IMG/VR virus record: IMGVR_UViG_3300025326_000061
Span: 1-47,693 of that record
Origin: a virus
Direction: 5' to 3' (one strand)
Length of the DNA: 47,693 nt
The notes below the pieces were generated by a model. That model had not been told where the DNA came from. It made no database searches and saw only the letters and a program-made list of their open reading frames with translations. Made by a program: the position numbers and the translations under genes. Positions 29,804-37,900 of the stretch are shown here, one piece after another; position 1 is the stretch's first letter; every line of letters starts with the position of its first letter.

Positions 29804-30190
29804 ATGAACAAAGTAGATGAAGCTATAGAAAATCATCTAGCTAGTCTAAAGGCAGCAGTTATTCTTAAGATGTATAAAGAGTTTGTTGCACTCCGCGCAA
29901 AGCCGATGGGTTCAGAAGTATTAGACTTGTTACATTCAGCTGTGGGCGCAAGTGGAGAAGCCGGCGAGTATTTGGACAGCATGAAGAAAGCGTGGATATA
30001 TAATAAGCCTGTTGATCGAGACAATGTGAGGGAAGAATGTGGCGACATGCTTTTCTATATTCAGATGATGTGCAATACACTCGGAACTGATATTATTACT
30101 CTTATCGAAGGTAATATGGTTAAACTGAAGGTGCGTTATCCACAAGGTTACAGCGACCAACATGCGCAGGCGAGAGCTGATAAAGCCTAA
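29804..30190 (+). CDS. MazG-like nucleotide pyrophosphohydrolase
   Basis: This encodes 128 residues. The two acidic metal-binding motifs of the all-alpha NTP pyrophosphohydrolase family are present: GEAGE (51-55) and EECGD (77-81). It would hydrolyse nucleoside triphosphates to monophosphates and pyrophosphate. Phage MazG is thought to adjust nucleotide or ppGpp levels. It lies directly before the DNA polymerase gene, joined by a TAATG overlap. Confidence 0.8.
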   Translation: MNKVDEAIENHLASLKAAVILKMYKEFVALRAKPMGSEVLDLLHSAVGASGEAGEYLDSMKKAWIYNKPVDRDNVREECGDMLFYIQMMCNTLGTDIITLIEGNMVKLKVRYPQGYSDQHAQARADKA

Positions 30191-32418
30191 TGCGGCTCTT
30201 TCTTCAACTTCATCCGGAAGATGTTAAATTTCTTTCGTTTCTGAAGCCGCTGCTTAGTGGACATAGTGTTAGATTTAACGCTGGTCCAGTCGGAACTGTC
30301 ACAGAGGTATTATTACGCGCACAGGAACATGGTGCGAAGCATATTATTACTACCCATCGTTGGCTCTTGACCAAACTACTGCGGAGAGAAGATGATAGAC
30401 GACAGCCTGCTCTTGATGATTACGCAGGTAGCATATTCGATAATGGTGGGTATGAGTTTCTTATTTGTAACCCACTTGAACACTTGGCATCAACCAATAC
30501 AGGTAAGTTTTTGTTTTCTCGTTATATTTCTAAATTCACTCAGCCTGATAGCTGGTTCCCTGTCCCGGCATTTTCTTGGGAACTGGCAACTCCTGCAAGA
30601 CTTGACGATTTATATGCTGACTTTAGCCGTGCTAATCTTATTGCTCAGGACATTGAAACTATCGAAGATGACTTGGCTATTACTTGCTCTGGGTATTGTG
30701 GTGTTTGGTTTGATGCTGTTACAAAGCGTATTCGATTTCATTCAATCGTAATACCATTAAAGGATGAGTATGATCTGGCATGGATACGTAAATTCAATCA
30801 GTTGCCTGCTCCCAAAATATTCCAGAATGGTAAATACGACAACACCTATTTTCTCCGGTGGCGTGCACCGGTCCGGAATTGGAAATTTGATACTTTATCA
30901 CTATTTCATGCCTTTTATTCCGAACTCCCAAAGAGGTTGGATTTTATTGCTAGCTTTGCAATTCGAAAATGGATATTTTGGAAAGACGAATCTGAAAATC
31001 CCTTGCATTCTCAAGCATATTACCGTTACAACGCTAAAGATAGTTTTTCAACCGCCTTATCTTTTCTGTCTCTTATTTCCGACCTTCCTAAGTGGGCTGT
31101 GCAGAATTATCTTATGGAGTTTCCTCTTATATTCCCCTGTCTCCAAGCAGAATTAACAGGAGCAAAAAGAAATGAACGAAGCTTCAATACTTTACGCGAC
31201 CAAGTGGAAAGCACGATTGACATTAAGGTCACAAAATTGCGAAAGGCACTTGGAGAACCTGGCTTCAATCCTAACAGCCCACAACAATGTGTACGACTTT
31301 GGAAGGTTCTTGGATCTGGCGATATTGTTAGTAGCGACGTTGCCGCAAAGGACAGAGTTAAGAATCGACATCCACTCAATGCTTATCTCGTCAGTCTCAT
31401 TGAAGATATACGAAAAGATCGCAAACTCATTAGCAGTTACTTTAAGGATAGAGTTACTCTCAACGACAGATTTCTATATCAACTTAATCCGCATGGAACA
31501 GATACAGGAAGATTAGCGAGTCAAGAACATCACTTCTGGGTAGGACTTCAGATACATAACATTCCAGTAAAAAGAACAGACATTGTTTACAAGGAAGTGT
31601 TCGAATCAGATCCCGGCTTTTACTTTGGAGAAGCTGACTATGCTCAGGCGGAATCTCATGATACGGGCTATCTCAGTGGGGACACGAACCTCCTCACAAC
31701 TCTCGCCAGTGGTAAAGACTTTCACGCTATCAATGCAAGTGCCTTTTTTGGCTTACCATACGAGAAGATTGTGGATGCCAACGGCAATGTTATTGATAAA
31801 GAGCTTCGGGACTTATCTAAGCGAACAAATCACGGGGCCAATTACAATATGGGGGAAAGAATACTCCTCGATACGATGGGAATTAAGAATGTCCTGCGAG
31901 CGAGAGAGTTACTTAGTTTACCGAAAAGCTGGACTCTTCTCCAAGTTACGAAACATCTTCTGAAGTGCTTTGATATCGCATATCCAACTGTTAGAAATAG
32001 ATGGTATGACTATATTAAATATCAGGTACTGACGCACAAAATGCTTGTTGGTCCTACTGGATGGACTAGATACTGCTTTGGTAATCCAACGAAAAGCAGG
32101 CAGGATCTTAACTCTTACGTTGCCCATCCTCCACAGTCGTTAAATGCGATGACACTCAACAAGGCTTGGTTAAAGGTATTCTATGAAGTTGCTCTTCCAA
32201 ATCCAGCGGACTTCAAGCTCTGCGCACAGATTCATGACAGTATTCTATTTCAGTATAGAATTGGAAGACTCGATCTTGTTAGGCGTGTGTATGAATGTAT
32301 GCTTTTTGATATTCCTGTTACTGACTGCACTGGGATTTCTCGCGTATTACGTGTTCCAGTTGACATGAAAGGTGAAAGCAACATATGGGCACGAATAAAG
32401 AAGTTGAAAGTAGATTAA
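30190..32418 (+). CDS. Family A DNA polymerase with 3'-5' exonuclease
   Basis: This encodes 742 residues. Exonuclease motifs: ExoI D154-x-E156 in AQDIET, ExoII N213-D217 in FQNGKYDN, ExoIII Y280-D284 in YNAKD. Polymerase motifs: A with D483 in ADYAQAESH, B (O helix) with R540, K544, Y552, and C with IHDS (D683). Two positions are unusual. The residue that matches Phe762 of E. coli Pol I is His548, and the Glu normally following the motif C aspartate is Ser684. It is the main replicative polymerase. No separate proofreading gene is seen. Confidence 0.9.
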   Translation: MRLFLQLHPEDVKFLSFLKPLLSGHSVRFNAGPVGTVTEVLLRAQEHGAKHIITTHRWLLTKLLRREDDRRQPALDDYAGSIFDNGGYEFLICNPLEHLASTNTGKFLFSRYISKFTQPDSWFPVPAFSWELATPARLDDLYADFSRANLIAQDIETIEDDLAITCSGYCGVWFDAVTKRIRFHSIVIPLKDEYDLAWIRKFNQLPAPKIFQNGKYDNTYFLRWRAPVRNWKFDTLSLFHAFYSELPKRLDFIASFAIRKWIFWKDESENPLHSQAYYRYNAKDSFSTALSFLSLISDLPKWAVQNYLMEFPLIFPCLQAELTGAKRNERSFNTLRDQVESTIDIKVTKLRKALGEPGFNPNSPQQCVRLWKVLGSGDIVSSDVAAKDRVKNRHPLNAYLVSLIEDIRKDRKLISSYFKDRVTLNDRFLYQLNPHGTDTGRLASQEHHFWVGLQIHNIPVKRTDIVYKEVFESDPGFYFGEADYAQAESHDTGYLSGDTNLLTTLASGKDFHAINASAFFGLPYEKIVDANGNVIDKELRDLSKRTNHGANYNMGERILLDTMGIKNVLRARELLSLPKSWTLLQVTKHLLKCFDIAYPTVRNRWYDYIKYQVLTHKMLVGPTGWTRYCFGNPTKSRQDLNSYVAHPPQSLNAMTLNKAWLKVFYEVALPNPADFKLCAQIHDSILFQYRIGRLDLVRRVYECMLFDIPVTDCTGISRVLRVPVDMKGESNIWARIKKLKVD

Positions 32419-32564
32419 GCCGCAAGCAGTATGATAAGGAATATTACATCAGAAATAAACTGAAGCGTCAACAGCAGATGGAGACTTGGCTTGCTGCACA
32501 TCCTGGATGGAAGCAGCGGCATAATCGTGAGTATTATCTTAGAAGAATCGGGAGGGCTAAGTGA
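32385..32564 (+). CDS. 59-residue basic protein between polymerase and helicase genes (unknown)
   Basis: ATG 32385 overlaps the end of the polymerase gene in another frame and has AAAGGTG upstream. The frame ends in GTGA, overlapping the next start at 32561. The product is very basic and aromatic-rich (QYDKEYYIRNKLKRQQQ, HNREYYLRRIGRAK), as in small nucleic-acid-binding proteins. It fills the only gap between the two replication genes. Confidence 0.6.
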   Translation: MGTNKEVESRLSRKQYDKEYYIRNKLKRQQQMETWLAAHPGWKQRHNREYYLRRIGRAK

Positions 32565-33847
32565 ATGAACCCGATTTCATTAGTTTATATCTCGAATACA
32601 CCGAAAAAACTGAGCCACCTTATATCTATCATCGCTGGTGTGCTCTGTCCATCATTGCAGCCATACTTGGTAGAAATTTTCATATACAACATGGACACTT
32701 CAAAGTGTTTCCAAACATCTATTGTATCCTCGTTGGAGAGCCAGGTGCTAGAAAGTCAACTGCGATTCGTATTGGGAAGAGACTCATCACTTCCACGGGC
32801 TATTCTACTATCGCAGCAGATAGAACAACGAAAGAGAAGCTTCTGCTTGATCTACAAGGAGAGACGCAAGAGCTTTCTACAGATAGATCTTCATATGGAC
32901 AACGACGCAGTTATGACAAGACGACTTCAGATAATCTGTGGGGCAGCAGGGAAGTTGATGATCTATCTCCCAGAGAAATCTACATCACCGCTGACGAGTT
33001 TAACGAATTTGTCGGTACCAACAATGTTGACTTCTGTCGAATGTTAGGACAGTTGTGGGATTATGATGATATTTACAGGAGTAGAATTAAGAATGGTGTC
33101 AGTGTTGCGATACCATTTCCAACACTTAATATCTTAGGTGGCATTACTCCTCAAGATTATGCTGATACATTCCCAGCGAACTTGATTGGACAAGGTTTTG
33201 TTAGTAGGTTAATCCACATTCATGGAGAAATCAGTGGACGAAAATTTACATTTCCAGACCCTCCCGACGAGGAAAAGAAATTGCAACTCGTTACTCTACT
33301 TAAGACCATTCAATCGAAAGTCCGAGGCAGCGCGACGATTACGTCTGCGGCTCATGAGATGCTCGACGAGATTTATAAAGGATGGGAGGATATACCTGAT
33401 GTTCGATTCAGGCACTATTCAAACCGCAGATTTACTCAGCTCCTTAAAGGATGTCTCAGCTGTGCAGCAAGTCACGTCTCGACAACCGTTGACACAGCCG
33501 AAGTCTTACGAGCAAACACATTTCTTAGTGCTGCTGAAAGGAATATGCCAAAGGCTTTGGGTGAATTTGGAAAGGGAAAACATTCCGCAATCGCGGACAA
33601 ATTGCTCAGAATTATTGCTATTACTGCAAAACCGGTGGGACTCAAAGACCTCTGGAAAGAAGTTCACAAAGATTTAGATAAACCAACAGATTTAGCAATA
33701 CTGATACAGAGCCTTGAGCAAGCTGATAAGATACATCATGTGAAAGCTATTACGGGACAAGGCTGGCTACCCAAAGCCGAAAGACAGAAAGATTTGAAGT
33801 TTGTAGACTGGAAACTTTTGAGCGAAGAGGAAAGGAGAGCACTATGA
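32561..33847 (+). CDS. DUF3987-like ATPase, putative replicative helicase/primase-associated protein
   Basis: This encodes 428 residues from GTG 32561 with GGAGGG upstream. An N-terminal helical region is followed by Walker A GEPGARKS (59-66) and a central region with EIYITADEFNEFV as Walker B-like site. This layout is that of DUF3987 proteins, which occur with phage primase-polymerase and helicase functions. I see no separate DnaB helicase or primase gene, so this is the best candidate for the fork helicase or loader. It follows the polymerase gene and the small basic gene directly. Confidence 0.65.
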   Translation: MNEPDFISLYLEYTEKTEPPYIYHRWCALSIIAAILGRNFHIQHGHFKVFPNIYCILVGEPGARKSTAIRIGKRLITSTGYSTIAADRTTKEKLLLDLQGETQELSTDRSSYGQRRSYDKTTSDNLWGSREVDDLSPREIYITADEFNEFVGTNNVDFCRMLGQLWDYDDIYRSRIKNGVSVAIPFPTLNILGGITPQDYADTFPANLIGQGFVSRLIHIHGEISGRKFTFPDPPDEEKKLQLVTLLKTIQSKVRGSATITSAAHEMLDEIYKGWEDIPDVRFRHYSNRRFTQLLKGCLSCAASHVSTTVDTAEVLRANTFLSAAERNMPKALGEFGKGKHSAIADKLLRIIAITAKPVGLKDLWKEVHKDLDKPTDLAILIQSLEQADKIHHVKAITGQGWLPKAERQKDLKFVDWKLLSEEERRAL

Positions 33848-34584
33848 ACGATGAAGCGGTGGAACTGCTGCGGGAATGCCGGTTACTGATTATCCGGCTG
33901 AGAAATGAAGCCAGAACTGGAACCGGTCGAGACACTATTTCTCGCATCGACGCCCTCCTCGCCCAATCGAAAGCCGCGCCGGAATCTAAATGCGTTTGGT
34001 TAATAGAACGTGGGCAGCAGGAGAATCACAGTCCGACTATATGGTGGAGAGCAGCCGCTTGGGAATCTCTTCCTTATGCCGGTCAATGGACAGAAGATGC
34101 TAATCAAGCGCGGCATTTTCTTACTGCAGACGAAGCACATCATTGTGCCTTAGTGCATGTTAAGCATTTCTTCAGGATTGTAGAACACGTCTTTTTGAAA
34201 GCCGCGCCGCAGATTACGGAACCCGAAAGGACCGAAGTAGCTGAGGCTACAAGAACGTCTGCGAGCGCGGCCCCCGACAGCGGGGAGATGCCGGAGGAGC
34301 CAAAGTTCACGATTCCTGACTATCCATCACGGAGCTTTCAAAAGGACCGTGGAATTAGAACAGTGCCCTGGGATGATTGGGTAGGCATGCAGCTCCGCGC
34401 ATTGGAACTTAGAGAATATGCCAACCTTCTCCGCTCCGCGCTGGTGGAGAAAGAGCGGGAGTTGGAAATCCAGAGGCAAGCAAAGGTAGATGCTCAGGAT
34501 CAAGCGTGGATGCTATCGGGAAAGCTTGAAGCCGCCGAAGCCCGCGCAGGGGAGGCGGAGAAGGAGCGGAAGGAGAAAACTTAA
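33844..34584 (+). CDS. GC-rich gene, unknown product with coiled-coil C-terminus
   Basis: This encodes 246 residues. The N-terminal helix and a domain with CVWLIERGQQENHSPTIWW and QARHFLTADEAHHC are followed by a low-complexity linker and a long coiled coil (ERELEIQRQAKVDAQDQA, AEARAGEAEKERKEK). Base composition is clearly richer in G+C than the genes either side, pointing to recent acquisition. It overlaps the previous gene by ATGA with a good GGAGAG site. The function is unknown. Confidence 0.65.
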   Translation: MNDEAVELLRECRLLIIRLRNEARTGTGRDTISRIDALLAQSKAAPESKCVWLIERGQQENHSPTIWWRAAAWESLPYAGQWTEDANQARHFLTADEAHHCALVHVKHFFRIVEHVFLKAAPQITEPERTEVAEATRTSASAAPDSGEMPEEPKFTIPDYPSRSFQKDRGIRTVPWDDWVGMQLRALELREYANLLRSALVEKERELEIQRQAKVDAQDQAWMLSGKLEAAEARAGEAEKERKEKT

Positions 34585-34902
34585 ATGTATCACATCATGC
34601 TGCCAGATGCAATTCTAGCTCTTCAACAAGAGCTAAAACAACATCCAGAACTTCTAGCTAAACTGGAAGGAATGGATCTTGAGAGTTCACTTGGAGCAAT
34701 TGCTGCGGATCTTGGAATATTGCTAGATGGAGTGTACGATCTTCCGGATCTATGCAATATGTTGGTTGGAAAACTACGACAGAAGGGAGCTATTATTGTT
34801 GCAAATGATCCGCAGTTTGTTGACGTGGAAGTTACAGAGGGGCCGAAGGCTATAACTATTGAATTGGCGAAGTCGCAGTCACCGAAGCCGGAAGAGAAGT
34901 AG
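34585..34902 (+). CDS. Last gene of the rightward arm (unknown)
   Basis: This encodes 105 residues: a helical N-terminus (DAILALQQELKQHPELLAKL) and a C-terminal beta region. It starts right after the previous stop with GGAAGGAG upstream and ends in a 47-base convergent overlap with the large leftward gene. No family is recognised. Confidence 0.6.
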   Translation: MYHIMLPDAILALQQELKQHPELLAKLEGMDLESSLGAIAADLGILLDGVYDLPDLCNMLVGKLRQKGAIIVANDPQFVDVEVTEGPKAITIELAKSQSPKPEEK

Positions 34903-37900
34903 AAAAATCTGGGAGTCTTTCACCTCCCATAACTCTCATCATGTTTTGATTCAAAGGAGACCGAAGTGAACGATAAATATCATTGGCGGTTGACTGATTG
35001 GCGTCGCGCGTCCATTCGATCATCTTCCTACCAAAATGCTCAACTCTACCACCCGAAGCTGCATATCGGCCCGCAAACGATTGTAGCTCTTCCACTGTTG
35101 GAGTCTGATGAGCGATCAGTGTTGTTTTTACAGCCTCACCTAATTGCTGTATCCGCGCCGTATCTTTCGCTTGGTATGCGGTCTTTCGATAGAGAGCGTC
35201 TAATGCGACTGCTTCATCAAGAGGTCTTGCTCCAAGGATGCGTGAAGCTGTCGCTATAGAATCCCAATCATTCGATGCACTAATCAAGGAACCTTTCGAT
35301 GTGGTCGTATACCCTTGTACCATCTGAGCAATACCAGTCAGAGGACGCGATAAAGCATTATGCTCTAGTCCTTGTAGTAATGCATCAGAAAAACGAGCAC
35401 CGTCTTTCATTCTGGTACCTAAATCCCAGAGATTACCAACAAAACGTATTCCAGCCGAAATTGCTGGAAAGTTTAACGGATTCACTGGAAGGATGGATAT
35501 TTGGCGTGGATTTATATCACCACGAGAATACAACCCAGTCGAGAGAACGTTTGATAGTGAGCCATATAATAGCCAATCCCCAAGCTTCTTGTCAAACAAT
35601 ACTGGCACTTGTGAATAAAAATCCTTATGTTCAGGATTATTCGACGCATTACCTACGATATGAGTATTCAAAGCATGGAAGCCGGGAATTCCTTGCATAC
35701 CGAATAAGGTACCCTGAATGCCGAATAACATTGCAAGTGGGAGTTTTTCCTGATTTGCAACGTAGCGAAACATCTGTTGCATTAGGTTAAATTGATATGT
35801 TTGAAAGAGTCCAACTGCTTGTCCTATTGGCCCCTGGAATGCAATCGGCCTTTGCGCAGCTAAGTAATTACCATGCACTCGGTTTACGAATGTTCTTATA
35901 TTGTCGTCAAGAGCTTGTCCCGAGTGTCCGAGAGCGGAGAAAAGTTTGTCAGCTGTTCTTGATGCAACAAATCGAACAAATTCTTCCGCCCAATCAGCGC
36001 GAGAGATTTTCACTCCGAGCTTTACAGCCTTCTCGCCCATTTCTTCTAGCTTTTTTGCTGTCGCAGAACCAGCAATCGTTAAAGAAGAGAGCATTTCTTG
36101 GTAGTCAGATGAAAGTTCCCGAACCGTTCCAAGATTACGGTAGCGGGAGACTAGAGCTTCTTTGTCTCGACCAAAAAAGTCTCCCACTGATTCGAACAAT
36201 ATTTTCGAGTAGGAAGGAACTACTTTACCACCTCCACCTGGAAGCTCTGTTGTCAGAAGCTGGCGTAAGGCTGGATTGTTCTTTACTGATGCGAACTCGG
36301 CTGTTAGAAGCACAGGGGTTGATACCACATTTATTAAAGTTTGAAAAGCATCAAGCCGAATTACAGTCGCTGCTAGAACAGAATTCGCTTTTTGCACAAA
36401 GCGAGAAAGCGGAACACCTAAAGGAAGGCGATTAGCTTCAGCAAACCGTTCAAGTGCTCCTTTTGTTGCACCACTCTCGCTCAGTTCTCCAAGCTTTTCA
36501 ATAGTCCGTTGATACGGATTGCCAAGACCAAAGCGGCTTGTTAACTCTGTTGCTTGCTCGTAATTAATAAGTCCTTTATTCGCCTGTCCAAGCAATTCCT
36601 TCGCTTGTCGGAAGGCAGTAGCAGCAAAAGCTTCCACCTTCTCCTGAGAGTCTTGCCACAAACGATATTCTTGCTTTGGACTAATGTTAAGAGCAAGATC
36701 AGTATAACGACGGAATGGATTCTCGGCTCGTCGGAAGAATCTTCCCTCTTGTGGCCCCACAGCTTCCTGCGGTTCAACGAAACGCTTCCCCAGTGTTCGT
36801 AATTCAGCGAAGAGTTGCGCATTGCCTAATTCCATAAAGTTTCTGCTTTGCCGCTCTTCCTGTCGTATATGCCAATCGAAATATTCCTTGAGTTGTTGCT
36901 GCCCGCGAACATTAGGCAATACATCGCTAAGAATACCTTTCTTCCGAAGGTTGGAATCAATAGCTGATTCAACGAGATTAAGACTATAATCATAGTCTCC
37001 GAGAGCTTGGTGATAGTCTCTGGAAGTTCCTTTGAAGCTAATACGGGCTTGTGGATTATCTTGAAGAACAAGAGCAACCTTCTTCTGAAGTCCCTCAGCA
37101 GAATCACTAACTATAGCTGCTGCATCACTAGTTCCAAAAGCTATTCCCTCGGCCTCACGAACGAGTGCCACATACTTATAGCGAGCAGTATCAATAGGCG
37201 GAAAATAAACAGTGCCAAGATCATACTTACGAGCAATACCCTGAGCAGCAAGCCAATTATTGTGATGAATAAGTCGTTCATCATTTAGTTCTGTTCCGGC
37301 ACGAAGGAAGGAGGCTACTTTTGGATTAAGCCTATAATAAGTAAACGCACCTTCAAAGGGTTTGTCGCTGTAATCAAGCTTTCCAAAGCGGCTGCCGTCA
37401 ATCCATACACCTTCATTTGGAATATACTCAGGTTTCCAGCCAATAATGGCTCCTTCAGGATCTTTAATAAGAGATTTTTCAAGAACCATAGTCTCGCCCG
37501 ATACTCCAAGCTTCTTATACTGTTCAGCGATTCCTTCTGGGAGCATTTGAAATTGCCGAGCCACTCTTCGTCCTATATTTGTAATAACTGCAAGTTCAGC
37601 ACTAGCTATTTCATCCCCTTCGAGAGCAGCAATTTTTCCAGCAAGATGATCGCTGACATAGCTGCGCCTCACCTGCATCCATTGACTAAGTGCATTGCCA
37701 AGCGATTCCATCTGTTGAGCAAGAGTCCCGTACTCAGCAGTAGAAGCAGTAAAGGCTCCTGGACCAGCACCTAGAATGCTGGATTCCTTAGCTGTTCCTC
37801 GCGCAAGCATACGAGGAACTTCACCTTTGTAGTAATTAGTAACAGCATTGAGAGCCTGTTGTTTCGCCATATCAATACGATACTGCATATCAATCATGCC

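Noticed and set aside
30392-30751. Hydrophobic 119-codon frame inside the polymerase gene (possible membrane protein)
   Set aside because: It is a shifted reading of the exonuclease region; hydrophobicity arises from AT-rich codons and there is no ribosome binding site.
36541-37509. Several antisense and sense short frames inside the large ejection gene
   Set aside because: All are out-of-frame shadows of the 1723-residue gene, with low-complexity composition.
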